Source: Agromyces sp. Soil535 (GTDB lineage: Bacteria > Actinomycetota > Actinomycetes > Actinomycetales > Microbacteriaceae). From it: a stretch of DNA of 64,000 nt. The notes under the pieces were generated by a model, which did no database searches, had not been told where the DNA came from, and saw only the letters and a program-made list of their open reading frames with translations. How positions within the stretch are numbered: position 1 is the stretch's first letter; the number at the start of each line of letters is the position of its first letter. A program made the position numbers and the translations under genes. The DNA is taken from positions 126,504 to 190,503 of the forward strand of contig NZ_LMRW01000001.1 of assembly GCF_001428255.1 (NCBI RefSeq), in the 5' to 3' direction. Below are positions 10,290 through 18,975 of the stretch, one piece after another.

Positions 10290-10378
10290 CCGAGCGGCCG
10301 CGGGCCTTCTCCGGGTCGAGCTGGAGCCTTCCGTCAGGCGTCGATCTGCGGGATCATGGGCGCGACGAGGGTCTGCCG

Positions 10379-11434
10379 ATGCAGCGAGGCACGAGAACGA
10401 CCACACCACCAGCACGCCGCCACCCGGCACGACGGGTCATGGCGTGGACGTTCATCGGCCTGGCCGCCGCCGGCCTGGCCGGCTCTGCAGCGCAGCGGGC
10501 CGCGGCGCAGCGGGACGAGCGCCGGTTTCCGGCGCCCGGCCGAATGGTCGAAGCCGGCGGCTTCCGGATGCACCTCGAGGTGCGCGGCGAGCACCTCGGC
10601 GGCCCGACGATCGTGCTCGAAGCGGGACTCGGATCGTTCTCCCCGAACTGGCACTGGGTGCAGCAGGCGCTGGCCGACCGCCTCCGCGTGGTGGCGTACG
10701 ACCGCGCCGGACTGGGGTGGAGCGACCCGAGCCCGGCACCGCGTGACGCCGCGACCATGGCGGCCGAACTGCACACGGCACTGCACGCCGCCGACATCGA
10801 GGGGCCCTACGTGCTGGCCGGCCATTCATTCGGCGGACTCGTGGTGCGCGCGTTCGCCGAGCTCTACCGGCCGGAGACCGCGGGCCTCGTGCTCGTCGAC
10901 GCCTCACATCCCGACCAGTGGGCTCGCTGGCCGGTGCCGAGTGCCGATCGGATCCAGTTGATCTCCCTGCGCATCTCGGCCGCCGCCGCCCGGGTGGGCC
11001 TGTTCCGGATCGTCGACGCATTCGGAGCCGTCTCCGCCGGACTTCCCGAACGACAGGTGGCAGAACTGAACGCCCGCTTCGCCCTGCCGAGCACGTCGGA
11101 TGTCGAAGCCGCGGAAATGCGGGCGTGGGAGCCGATCACCCGGCCGTTCCTGCATCGCGCGTCCGCGCTCGGGGACCTGCCGCTCGCGGTCATCGGGGTG
11201 GGCGTCCAGCCGATGGGCGCCCAGACGCTCGACGCGCTGCAGGAGGAGCTCCCCGGACTCTCCATGAACAGCGCACGCCGGGTGATCGCCGACGCGACGC
11301 ACGAGTCGCTCATCGCCGATCGGGAGCACGCGAGCCGCGTCGCGGAGGCGATCCTCGCGGTGGTCGACGCGGCCGGCGGCGAGAGCGTGGAGACAGCCTG
11401 GACGGCGCGGGAAACGCACCCGGCCATCCGCTGA
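10379..11434 (+). CDS. Alpha/beta-hydrolase with N-terminal membrane anchor
   Basis: The 351-residue protein starts with a basic stretch and one hydrophobic segment (about residues 22-40, AWTFIGLAAAGLAGSAAQ). This acts as a signal anchor or uncleaved signal peptide. The hydrolase domain follows, with oxyanion/strand motif VLEAGLGSFSPNW, YDRAGLGWSD, and nucleophile elbow LAGHSFGGLVVRAFA. A late His-containing segment, DATHESLI, probably supplies the catalytic histidine. It is likely an extracytoplasmic esterase or lipase-like hydrolase with unknown substrate. It follows purB by 89 bp on the same strand but has no obvious functional tie to it. Confidence 0.8.
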   Translation: MQRGTRTTTPPARRHPARRVMAWTFIGLAAAGLAGSAAQRAAAQRDERRFPAPGRMVEAGGFRMHLEVRGEHLGGPTIVLEAGLGSFSPNWHWVQQALADRLRVVAYDRAGLGWSDPSPAPRDAATMAAELHTALHAADIEGPYVLAGHSFGGLVVRAFAELYRPETAGLVLVDASHPDQWARWPVPSADRIQLISLRISAAAARVGLFRIVDAFGAVSAGLPERQVAELNARFALPSTSDVEAAEMRAWEPITRPFLHRASALGDLPLAVIGVGVQPMGAQTLDALQEELPGLSMNSARRVIADATHESLIADREHASRVAEAILAVVDAAGGESVETAWTARETHPAIR

Positions 11435-11458
11435 GGGCACCGGGTGAGCGTGGTCCCG

Positions 11459-11761
11459 TCAGTGGCCGGGCGGGCGACCTTCGGGCCCGTCGGCGTTGCC
11501 CTCGCCACGCGACTTGGCGTCGTCGTCGAGCTCGGCGGACTCCGAGGCATCCGGTTTCACCGTCATCGCGAGCAGCGCGAGCGCGACGAGCACGACGATG
11601 AACACGCCGCCGGTCGCGATGAGGGCGAGCGTCAGGTCGCGGGTCACGACGATCGTGATGACGCCCGTGAAGATCGCGGCGATTGCAGCGCCGCCGACGT
11701 ACTCGACGGGACGGAGCACGTCGCGCCGGTTCGGCTTGTACTCGCCGGGGGACTGGGTCAT
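11459..11761 (-). CDS. Small two-helix membrane protein
   Basis: The 100-residue protein begins MTQSPGEYKPNRRDVLRPVEY. It has two hydrophobic segments (about 25-47 and 52-75), followed by a charged Asp/Glu-rich C-terminal tail. I do not recognise a named family. The ATG overlaps the stop of the upstream 199-residue membrane protein by 4 nt, so the two are co-translated and may interact in the membrane. The gene converges on the hydrolase gene ending at 11434. Confidence 0.65.
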   Translation of the reverse strand: MTQSPGEYKPNRRDVLRPVEYVGGAAIAAIFTGVITIVVTRDLTLALIATGGVFIVVLVALALLAMTVKPDASESAELDDDAKSRGEGNADGPEGRPPGH

Positions 11762-12357
11762 GAGCGCTGCTCCGATCCGGATGCCGCGGCGCCGGGCGCC
11801 GCAGCCCACTTCAACGAGAACCCACCGATGACCAGATACACGCCGAGGATCACGAAGTAGCCGCCGAGGAGGCCGACGGCCGTGACGGCGTCGGGCGGCA
11901 GCACGAGGAACACGATCGCGAGCACTGCGGTGAGCGCGCCCGCGGCGATCCAGTCGCGTGCGGCGGCGGTGCGACCCCGCGAGCGGAGCCCCGCGTACAG
12001 CTCGACGAACCCGGTCACGGCCGCCCAGACGCTCACCAGGTAGAGGAGGAACGGCAGCCCACCGGCCATGCTGACGGCGAGCAGGCCGGCTGCGACGGTC
12101 ACGACCGCGTTCACGACGAAGAGCGAGCGGATGCCGCGACCGGCCACCAGGCGCAGGTTCAGCGCACCGACGACGAGGCCCGAGACGATCGCCCACGTGC
12201 CGAACACGAGCAGGCCGAGCTCGGGGGCGTGGTTCTGCGAGAACGTGATGACCGCGGCCGGCACGAGTGCGAGGAGTCCGCGCACGACCGGGACGACCCA
12301 GTACTGGGTGCGCTCCGGATCGGCATCGCGGGCGGTGGCCACGGCGACCTCTTTCAC
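11758..12357 (-). CDS. DUF308/HdeD-like multi-pass membrane protein
   Basis: The 199-residue protein has about six transmembrane helices arranged as repeated two-helix units. Examples are VVRGLLALVPAAVITF, LGLLVFGTWAIVSGLV, LLGGYFVILGVYLVIGGF and similar pairs. This pattern is typical of HdeD/DUF308 membrane proteins, whose function in actinobacteria is unknown. It starts an operon with the 100-residue membrane protein (4-nt overlap). The N-terminal 20 residues are polar and cytosolic. Confidence 0.7.
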   Translation of the reverse strand: MKEVAVATARDADPERTQYWVVPVVRGLLALVPAAVITFSQNHAPELGLLVFGTWAIVSGLVVGALNLRLVAGRGIRSLFVVNAVVTVAAGLLAVSMAGGLPFLLYLVSVWAAVTGFVELYAGLRSRGRTAAARDWIAAGALTAVLAIVFLVLPPDAVTAVGLLGGYFVILGVYLVIGGFSLKWAAAPGAAASGSEQRS

Positions 12358-12381
12358 ATCGGAGGGGGGTACCGATCCATC

Positions 12382-13368
12382 CTACGTTGGCTCCGCGGGC
12401 CCGGCGTCCGGGGAACCCGACCGCCGTACGCCGTTTCGTTCCACGAGCACGCGTCCGAGTCGCGCCAGCTCCGCCCGGAGGGAGTCAGGCTCGACCAGGT
12501 CGAGGTACTCGGCCCAGCCGGCCAGTCCGCGCGCGAGCAGCTGCTCGGTCGGCGCGGTCACCTGGACCCGCGAGCGCAGGTCGTCGACCGGCGCCTCCAC
12601 GACGGCGCGCTGCCCGAATTGCGTGCGCAGCAGCGGCACGATACCGGTGTCGGCGATCACCGTGGCCGCAGCGCCCGCCCGCTGCCGCTCCACCTCGTCG
12701 GTGATCCGCGCCCACAGCTCGCCGAGGTCGAGGTCGTCGGGCCGCACCGCGGCCTCCTCCGTGACGGCGGCATCGAGCATCCGGTCGACGCGATATGTGC
12801 GCTCGGCGCCGTCCATGGCACCGAGGAGGTACCAGTGCTCGCGCTTGCGAACGAGTCCCCACGGGTCGACGAGGCGGTCTGTGGGCTCGCGGTTCCACGC
12901 CGCGTAGCGCACCCGCACGCGTCGCCGCTGCACGATCGCGGTCTCCAGCACGGGCAGCAGTTCGGGGCGGTCGATCGCCTCGCGGCCCCACTCGCCGGGA
13001 TCGATGACGATCGCGTCGGCGGCGGCCGCGGCATCCGTTCGGAACGTCTCGGGAAGGGCGCGCACGAGCTTGCGCAGGGCCGCCTTCGCGTCGGGGTCGA
13101 CGGATGCCGCGGGCCCCACGAGCAGGAAGAGCGCTCGTGCCTCGGGGCCGGTGAGCCCGCTGAGGTCGGTGCGAGCGCCGCCCAGCAGCTGCCACCCGCC
13201 GCCCCGGCCCGCCTGCGGATAGACCGGGATGCCGGCCGCTGAGAGCGCCTCGAGATCGCGGCGCGCGGTGGCGACCGAGACCTCGAGCTCCTCGGCGAGC
13301 TGCGCCGCGGTCACGCGGCCGCGTGCCTGGAGGGTGAGGAGCGTGGCGACGAGCCGGTCTGCGCGCAT
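12382..13368 (-). CDS. WYL-domain transcriptional regulator with N-terminal HTH
   Basis: The 328-residue protein has a DeoR/YafY-like winged helix at residues 1-60 (RLVATLLTLQARGRVTAAQL, then VATARRDLEALSAAGI). A WYL ligand-sensing domain lies in the middle, with REHWYLLGAMDGAERTYRVD, and a WCX-like C-terminal extension follows. Such regulators respond to small ligands or nucleic acids. It is transcribed divergently from the VOC-family gene starting at 13472, with 103 bp between starts. That gene is its most likely target. Confidence 0.88.
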   Translation of the reverse strand: MRADRLVATLLTLQARGRVTAAQLAEELEVSVATARRDLEALSAAGIPVYPQAGRGGGWQLLGGARTDLSGLTGPEARALFLLVGPAASVDPDAKAALRKLVRALPETFRTDAAAAADAIVIDPGEWGREAIDRPELLPVLETAIVQRRRVRVRYAAWNREPTDRLVDPWGLVRKREHWYLLGAMDGAERTYRVDRMLDAAVTEEAAVRPDDLDLGELWARITDEVERQRAGAAATVIADTGIVPLLRTQFGQRAVVEAPVDDLRSRVQVTAPTEQLLARGLAGWAEYLDLVEPDSLRAELARLGRVLVERNGVRRSGSPDAGPAEPT

Positions 13369-13471
13369 GTTCCGATTCTCCTCGGAAAAGTAGTCAGAGG
13401 GTGAGCACTTCTCTGTTGGAGACTGGATCCATCACCGACCGACGACCGACCGCACGAAGGAGACACCGCTC

Positions 13472-13891
13472 ATGCTCAGGGGATTCGCCACCGTCAGCTA
13501 CTACGCCGCCGACCTCGAGGCCGCCGCCGCCTGGTACTCGGAGGTGCTCGGTATCGAGCCGTACTTCCGCCGCCCGGGCTACGTCGAGTTCCGCGTCGGC
13601 GACTACCAGCACGAACTCGGCATCATCGACGCGCAGTACCGGCCGGCCGGCCCCACGGAGCCGGGCGGCGAGATCATCCAGTGGCACGTCGACGACCTGC
13701 CCGGCACATACCAGCGCCTGCTCGGCCTCGGCGCAACCCCCTACCAGCCGCCGATCGAACGCGGCCCCGGCTTCGTGACCGCCGTGGTCGTCGACCCCTT
13801 CGGCAACCTGCTCGGCATCATGTACAACCAGCACTACCTCGACACGCTGGCGCAACTTCGCGTCGCGGGCGCGCCCGCGCAGGCCGACTGA
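13472..13891 (+). CDS. VOC-family (glyoxalase/dioxygenase-fold) protein
   Basis: The 139-residue protein shows the VOC beta-alpha-beta-beta-beta pattern. It opens with FATVSYYAADLEAAAAWYSE and EFRVGDYQHELGIID, and ends with VVDPFGNLLGIMYN, where the metal-ligand Glu position of true glyoxalases falls differently. Members act as bleomycin-type binding proteins, isomerases or dioxygenases. The substrate here is unknown. AAGGAGA lies 8 nt before the ATG. Divergence from the WYL regulator suggests local control. Confidence 0.82.
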   Translation: MLRGFATVSYYAADLEAAAAWYSEVLGIEPYFRRPGYVEFRVGDYQHELGIIDAQYRPAGPTEPGGEIIQWHVDDLPGTYQRLLGLGATPYQPPIERGPGFVTAVVVDPFGNLLGIMYNQHYLDTLAQLRVAGAPAQAD

Positions 13892-13897
13892 CCCTGA

Positions 13898-13937
13898 CGG
13901 GGTTGCGGCCCGCGGTCCCTCGCCTGCCGCAACCCCG
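13898..13937. terminator. Hairpin between convergent VOC and pntB genes
   Basis: CGGGGTTGCGG at 13898-13908 pairs with CCGCAACCCCG at 13927-13937, an 11-bp perfect stem with an 18-nt loop. It sits between two convergent stop codons and could terminate both transcripts. Confidence 0.6.
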
Positions 13938-13982
13938 CCGATCGGCCATCGCGGGACGGACCCGCGCAACCGCACCGACCGG

Positions 13983-15356
13983 TTACAGCGACTTCACGGC
14001 GCCGAGCACCTTGGCCAGCGAGTCCTTCGCGTCGCCGAACAGCAGCGTGGTCTGCGGCTCGTAGAGCAGCTCGTTCTCGATGCCGGCGAAGCCGGGGCGC
14101 ATCGACCGCTTGAGGAACACGACCTGGCGTGCGTCCTCCACCTCGAGGATCGGCATGCCGTAGATGGGCGACCCCGGCGTCGACTTCGCCGCGGGGTTCA
14201 CGACGTCGTTCGCACCCACGACGAGCGCGACATCCGCTGTCTTGAACTCGGGGTTGACCTCGCCCATCTCCTTCAGCGACTCGTACGGCACGTTCGCCTC
14301 GGCGAGCAGCACGTTCATGTGGCCCGGCATGCGCCCGGCCACCGGGTGGATCGCGAACACGACCTCGATGCCGCGCGCCTCGAGCGCCGACTGCAGCTCG
14401 GCGACGGTGTGCTGTCCCTGGGCGACCGCAAGTCCGTAGCCGGGCACGATGACGACCTTCTGCGCGTAGCCGAGGAGCACCGCGACGTCCTCGGGGCTCG
14501 ACGAGCGCACCGGCCGGTCGGATGTCGCGGTCGAGCCGGCCGTCGACCCGCCGCGGAACGCGCCGAAGAGGATGCCCGTGACGCTCCGGCCCATCGCCGA
14601 CGCCATCGCGCGGGTCAGGATCGTTCCGGATGCCCCGACGAGCGTGCCCGCGACCACGAGCAGCACGTTGCCCAGCACGAGGCCCGAGGCGGCGACCGCG
14701 AGCCCCGTGAACGCGTTGAGCAACGAGATCACGATCGGCACGTCGGCGCCGCCCACCGGCAGCACGAGCAGCACGCCCGCCACGAGCCCGAGTGCGAGCA
14801 GCACGACCGCGAGCCACGCCCCGCCGGCGAGCACGATGGCGACGGATGCCGCGACCGCCGCCACGAGCGTCAGGCCCATCAGCACCGCCAGGCCCGTGAA
14901 CACCACGGGCCTGGTCGTCATGAGCTCCTGCAGCTTCGCGAAGGTGACGAGCGACCCCGAGAACGAGATCGCGCCCACGAACATCGTGAACACGACCGCG
15001 ACGCGCACCCACGGGTCCTCGGTGTGCCCGAGCTCGAGCAGCGCCACGAGCGCCGCCGCGCCGCCGCCGACGCCGTTGAAGAGGGCGACGAGTTGCGGCA
15101 TCTGGGTCATCTGCACGCGGCGAGCCACGGGTGCGGCGATGGCCGAGCCGACCGCGATCGCCAAGAGGATCCACGGGATGTTCTCGAGCTTCGACGAGAG
15201 GAAGACCGTGACCACGGCGATGAGCGCACCGGCCGCGCCGATGAGGTTGCCCCGGCGCGCGGTCTTCGGCGAGCTCAGGCCCTTGAGCGCGAGGATGAAG
15301 CAGGCGGCGGCGACGAGGTAGAGGATGGCGGTCCAGGTGGGGGAGAGGAGCGTCAT
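13983..15356 (-). CDS. pntB: NAD(P) transhydrogenase beta subunit
   Basis: The 457-residue protein has an N-terminal membrane domain of about eight to nine helices (residues 1-260). A soluble NADP(H)-binding domain follows (about 285-457), with the dinucleotide motif VPGYGLAVAQGQH and the region HPVAGRMPGHMNVLLAEA. Together with the alpha subunits it couples proton flow across the membrane to hydride transfer between NADH and NADP+. The ATG overlaps the pntAB stop (ATGA). A longer open frame upstream is out-of-frame overlap with pntAB and is not used. Confidence 0.95.
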   Translation of the reverse strand: MTLLSPTWTAILYLVAAACFILALKGLSSPKTARRGNLIGAAGALIAVVTVFLSSKLENIPWILLAIAVGSAIAAPVARRVQMTQMPQLVALFNGVGGGAAALVALLELGHTEDPWVRVAVVFTMFVGAISFSGSLVTFAKLQELMTTRPVVFTGLAVLMGLTLVAAVAASVAIVLAGGAWLAVVLLALGLVAGVLLVLPVGGADVPIVISLLNAFTGLAVAASGLVLGNVLLVVAGTLVGASGTILTRAMASAMGRSVTGILFGAFRGGSTAGSTATSDRPVRSSSPEDVAVLLGYAQKVVIVPGYGLAVAQGQHTVAELQSALEARGIEVVFAIHPVAGRMPGHMNVLLAEANVPYESLKEMGEVNPEFKTADVALVVGANDVVNPAAKSTPGSPIYGMPILEVEDARQVVFLKRSMRPGFAGIENELLYEPQTTLLFGDAKDSLAKVLGAVKSL

Positions 15357-15685
15357 CGACCCGCCCCCTTCCGGTCCGTGGCGGACGACTCGGCGGGAGC
15401 CGGCTTCGGCTTCCGGCCCCGGAACATCTCGAGCATGCGATCGGTGACGACGAACCCGCCGACCAGGTTGGCGGTGGCGAGCACGACCGCGACGAGCGCG
15501 AGGGTGAGCGTCCCGCCGTCGCCCGCCTGGCCGGCGACGATGATCGCGCCGACGAGGATGATGCCGTGGATCGCGTTCGCGCCCGACATGAGCGGGGTGT
15601 GCAGGGTGCTCGACACCTTCGAGACCACCTCGAAGCCCACGAAGACCGCGAGCACGGTGATGGTGAGCAGGGCGACGCCGTCCAT
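15353..15685 (-). CDS. pntAB: NAD(P) transhydrogenase alpha subunit, membrane part
   Basis: The 110-residue protein corresponds to the separate alpha-2 membrane domain. Three to four helices include VALLTITVLAVFVGFEVVSK and the conserved HTPLMSGANAIHGIILVGA. It forms the proton channel with PntB. Splitting of the alpha subunit into two polypeptides is common in actinobacteria and some proteobacteria. Its start shares one base with the pntAA stop, and its stop overlaps the pntB start. Confidence 0.93.
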   Translation of the reverse strand: MDGVALLTITVLAVFVGFEVVSKVSSTLHTPLMSGANAIHGIILVGAIIVAGQAGDGGTLTLALVAVVLATANLVGGFVVTDRMLEMFRGRKPKPAPAESSATDRKGAGR

Positions 15686-16890
15686 CAGCGCGTTCCTTCC
15701 TGTGCGTCGGGGCCGTGAGTGGCATCCGTCGGGCCGGTCTCGTTGAGTGCCGCTTCCGCGGCGATCGCCTCCGCCGTCGGCGGATGCCGCACCTCGCCGT
15801 CATGGGTGAGGCAGGCGTCCATCACCACCACGTCGCCGAAGTCGGGCTCCACCGATCCGTCGTGGGTCATGAGCGCGAGCAGGTTGGCGACGTTCTTCGC
15901 GTAGAGGCGGGAGGCGTCTGCCGGCATGGTCGACGCGGCATCCTGCATGCCGACCACGGTCACCGTGCCGCCGTCGGCGGTCGGCACCGCGACATCCGCG
16001 CCGGGCACGGAACCCTCGACGTTGCCGCCGGACTCCGCCGCGAGGTCGACGACGACCGAGCCGGGCCGCATCGCCCGCACCATGTCGGCTGTGACGAGCA
16101 ATGGAGCCGGCCGGCCCGGGATCGCGGCCGTCGTGATGAGCACGTCGGCGTCGGCGACGTGCGGCGCCAGCAGTTGGCGCTGGCGTGCGGCGCGATCCGC
16201 GCCGAGCTCCTTCGCGTAGCCGCCGCCCGCATCGGCCGCGTCGAGGTCGAGGTGGATGAACGTGCCCCCCATCGACTGCACCTCGTCGGCGGATGCCGCG
16301 CGCACGTCGTTCGCCGAGACCCGCGCGCCGAGGCGCTTCGCGGTGCCGATGGCCTGCAGCCCCGCGACGCCCGCGCCGAGCACGAGCACCCTCGCGGGCG
16401 GGATCGTGCCCGCCGCCGTCATGAAGAGGGGGAAGAATCGGGGGAGCCGCATCGCCGCCTCGAGCACGCACCGGTAGCCGGCGACGAGCGCCTGGCTGGT
16501 GAGTGCGTCCATCGACTGGGCACGCGAGATGCGTGGCACGAGTTCGAGGGCGAACGCCGTGACACCTGCGTCACGCAGCGCCCGCACGGTCGGCAACTCG
16601 GTCGACGGTGATGCGAGCCCGACCGTGATGGCGCCGCGGCGCAGTCGCGGCGGCGTCTCGGGGTCGAGCGGCCGCACGTGCAGCAGCACGTCGAGGTCGC
16701 CGAGCTCGAGCGCGTCGACGACGGCCGCGCCGGCCGCCTCGTACGCGGCATCCGAGTGACCGGATGCCGCGCCTGCGCCGTGCTCGACGAGCACCTCCAG
16801 CCCGAGGCCGGCCAGCTGGCGCACGGTCTCGGGGGTGGCGGCGACCCTCCGCTCGCCGCTTCGTCGCTCTCTCGCGATGCCGACCCTCAC
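15685..16890 (-). CDS. pntAA: NAD(P) transhydrogenase alpha subunit, NAD-binding part
   Basis: The 401-residue protein belongs to the alanine dehydrogenase/PntA family. It opens with VGIARERRSGERRVAATPET, and the NAD-binding Rossmann motif is VLVLGAGVAGLQAIGTAKRLG. The domain binds NAD(H) in the proton-translocating transhydrogenase. AGGAGG lies about 5 nt before the GTG at 16890. An earlier GTG at 16905 would bury that Shine-Dalgarno, so the later start is preferred. It is the first gene of the pntAA-pntAB-pntB operon. Confidence 0.93.
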   Translation of the reverse strand: MRVGIARERRSGERRVAATPETVRQLAGLGLEVLVEHGAGAASGHSDAAYEAAGAAVVDALELGDLDVLLHVRPLDPETPPRLRRGAITVGLASPSTELPTVRALRDAGVTAFALELVPRISRAQSMDALTSQALVAGYRCVLEAAMRLPRFFPLFMTAAGTIPPARVLVLGAGVAGLQAIGTAKRLGARVSANDVRAASADEVQSMGGTFIHLDLDAADAGGGYAKELGADRAARQRQLLAPHVADADVLITTAAIPGRPAPLLVTADMVRAMRPGSVVVDLAAESGGNVEGSVPGADVAVPTADGGTVTVVGMQDAASTMPADASRLYAKNVANLLALMTHDGSVEPDFGDVVVMDACLTHDGEVRHPPTAEAIAAEAALNETGPTDATHGPDAQEGTR

Positions 16891-17042
16891 GGGCCCTCCT
16901 CTCACACGGGAGTGCAGCGGAGCCGTCGTCGTGGGGGGAGCCCTGTACGGCGGCGCTGCTGCACGTGTCGTTCAGCGTACGTGCCGGCGCGGCATCCGCT
17001 GCGTGATTCGGTCGATTCAGGGCGGAAAGATCGCGTGTTCTT

Positions 17043-17702
17043 TCACTCCGCGGAACTGCCGCGCGCAGCGTCGCCCGTCGCGCGGGCCCGGAACGGCACG
17101 GAGGCGGCGAGCGCGAAGGTGAGCACCGACCCGGCGCCCAGCGCGGCCGTGAGCGCGCCGCGAGGCGTCGCCAGCGACAGGCGGCGCCCGCCGACCGACG
17201 GCACGCTCGCCGCGGCGCCGGCCGCGACGGCGGCGGCGAGGACGCCGGTCGCCACCCTGGTCCAGACCGGACCGCGTCCTGCCACCGCGTACCCGCCACC
17301 GATGGCGGCGAGCGCGACCGCACCGGCGCCGCTGCCCTCGCCGGTCTTGCGGAGGGTCGCAAGCGCCCCGGGCTTCGTGAGGGGCAGGACCCCGAGTGCC
17401 ATCGGCGCCGCGGCGATGGCCCGCCGGTACGGGAGCTCGTCGCCGGCGAGCCGACGATGCTCGGCCCACCCGAACAGCGCACCGACGGCCGCGGCGGGTG
17501 CGAGGATCGTGCCGAACGTGCCGTACCAGGTCACCGCGGACTCCTTGCCCGCCAGCGCGGACATGTAGCCGCGGAATCCGGCGGCCCACGTGAGCCCCGC
17601 GAGTCCTCCGACGGCTGCCGCGGCGCCGGCGCGCATCATCCCTGCTCTCGGCTCGTCGGGGCCGCTGTCGACGGCGGTCGATTCGCTCTGCGTGACATCC
17701 AT
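17043..17702 (-). CDS. Hypothetical multi-pass membrane protein
   Basis: The 219-residue protein has a polar N terminus followed by four to six hydrophobic Ala/Gly-rich segments. Examples are AGAAAAVGGLAGLTWAAGF, VTWYGTFGTILAPAAAVGA and ALGAGSVLTFALAASVPF. I do not recognise a named family. It lies upstream of the pnt operon on the same strand but about 150 bp away, and no partner is evident. The ATG at 17702 gives an N-terminal MDVTQSEST tail. Confidence 0.65.
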   Translation of the reverse strand: MDVTQSESTAVDSGPDEPRAGMMRAGAAAAVGGLAGLTWAAGFRGYMSALAGKESAVTWYGTFGTILAPAAAVGALFGWAEHRRLAGDELPYRRAIAAAPMALGVLPLTKPGALATLRKTGEGSGAGAVALAAIGGGYAVAGRGPVWTRVATGVLAAAVAAGAAASVPSVGGRRLSLATPRGALTAALGAGSVLTFALAASVPFRARATGDAARGSSAE

Positions 17703-17950
17703 GCCGACGCACCCCCATGTTCCGGCGAGCGGGCTCAGGCGGCAGTGGCCGGTGTCGAGGTAGGGCGTCGAGCGGTCGGCTGGCCGGAACTCACTTCATC
17801 AGGTTCACCTGTCTGTTGAGGTAATTCTTACTACTGATGGACGACGGACAACAGCGCAATTGGCGACGCAGCATCCGTCGACCCGACCGCCGGGGTGTCG
17901 AACTCGGCACGACGGATCCGACCCACTGGTGACACCACCGAGGAGGAACC

Positions 17951-18265
17951 ATGATGGGAACGATGAGCACCACGCCGGAGCGCACCGGAGCCGCACCCCT
18001 CGACGTCTCGTTCGACGCAGTGCTGGAGCGTAGCCCGGCGCAGGGCGGCTGGACCTACGTGATCTGGCCGCGGTCGGTCGAGTTCTTCGGCACGCGAGGA
18101 CTCGTGAAGGTGGAGGGCACGGTCGACGGGGTCCCGTTCCAGGGCTCCTTCATGGCGCTCGGCGATGGGCGCCACAAGCTGGCGGTCACCGCGAAGGCGC
18201 GCCGAGCCATCGGCAAGGAGGAGGGCGCGTCGGTGCACGTCCATCTCACCGCTCGACGCGGCTGA
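17951..18265 (+). CDS. DUF1905-domain small protein
   Basis: The 104-residue protein matches the DUF1905 pattern. It has a beta-rich fold with the core [20 protein letters not shown], a central [20 protein letters not shown] and a Lys/Arg-rich end, [17 protein letters not shown]. Members are small cytoplasmic proteins of unknown role, sometimes fused to DUF1801-like YdeI proteins. It ends next to a strong bidirectional terminator shared with the convergent ACT-domain gene. ATG at 17951 and the ATG nine bases later (second Met of MMGTM) are both possible starts. Confidence 0.8.
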   Translation: MMGTMSTTPERTGAAPLDVSFDAVLERSPAQGGWTYVIWPRSVEFFGTRGLVKVEGTVDGVPFQGSFMALGDGRHKLAVTAKARRAIGKEEGASVHVHLTARRG

Positions 18266-18291
18266 GCACGCGGCTACCGGGTTCTGAACGA

Positions 18292-18327
18292 CGACGGCCC
18301 GGGCGAGGCACCTCGCCCGGGCCGTCG
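18292..18327. terminator. 17-bp perfect stem between convergent genes
   Basis: CGACGGCCCGGGCGAGG at 18292-18308 pairs exactly with its reverse complement at 18311-18327, leaving a two-base formal loop. It lies between the stops of the DUF1905 and ACT-domain genes and is a strong bidirectional terminator candidate. Confidence 0.75.
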
Positions 18328-18337
18328 CAGCGCCGCG

Positions 18338-18733
18338 CTACATCATGGACTGCAACAGCTGCTGGGCCCGCGCGTTGTCGCTCGTCGCGAGCACGACGCG
18401 GTTCCTGCTGGCCATGTAGCCGAGCGTGATGTTGATCCCGGCGTCGGCGACAGCGCGCGCCATCGCGCCGAACTGCCCCGGCTTGTCGACGTCGGTCTCG
18501 GACATCGGCGGACTGACGATCACGTCGGTTTCGCCTTCGACCTTGATGCCGGCGCCGTCGAGCGCGGCCCGGGCGCCTGCGACATCCTCCACGAGCACGT
18601 GGACGATGCCCTTCCCCGCGTCGACCACCGCGCAGAGCCCCTCGATGTTGACGCCCGCGTTGCCGAGCGCCTCGCCCAACCGCGCCCCTTCGCCGGGCTT
18701 GTCCTCGAGGGTGACCAAGAGATCCTTCGCCAT
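18338..18733 (-). CDS. ACT-domain regulatory protein
   Basis: The 131-residue protein contains two ACT-like units. The first runs about 5-65 (LLVTLEDKPGEGARLGEALGNAG). The second runs about 78-131 (KPGQFGAMARAVADAGINIT), ending in a helical tail. Tandem ACT modules bind amino acids or other small ligands. Without an attached enzyme, this one is probably a stand-alone sensor. The ATG at 18733 follows GGAAGGGAGGGG. Longer in-frame extensions are Arg-rich and rejected. Confidence 0.85.
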   Translation of the reverse strand: MAKDLLVTLEDKPGEGARLGEALGNAGVNIEGLCAVVDAGKGIVHVLVEDVAGARAALDGAGIKVEGETDVIVSPPMSETDVDKPGQFGAMARAVADAGINITLGYMASRNRVVLATSDNARAQQLLQSMM

Positions 18734-18975
18734 GAGGCCCCTCCCTTCCTCGGTCGTCTCAGGTCTACGCCGGCGACGGCGCGGCGTCAAACCCCGTTGT
18801 CAACCCGCGCTCCTCGATCTCGGGGGAGAGGCCGACGATTCGGTGGGGTCGATCGAATCGTCGGATCGTCCAGCTTCACCGTGGCTCGGTGCATTCCCGC
18901 CGTTCGAGGGCGGGAGTTGGGTAGGGAAGGTCCGGCGCTCGACGCACCGCACGACGACGAAGTCAGGAGTGACAG

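Noticed and set aside
17805..17996. Short minus-strand ORFs before the DUF1905 gene
   Set aside because: No ribosome site or recognisable motif, and they overlap the promoter region of the DUF1905 gene.
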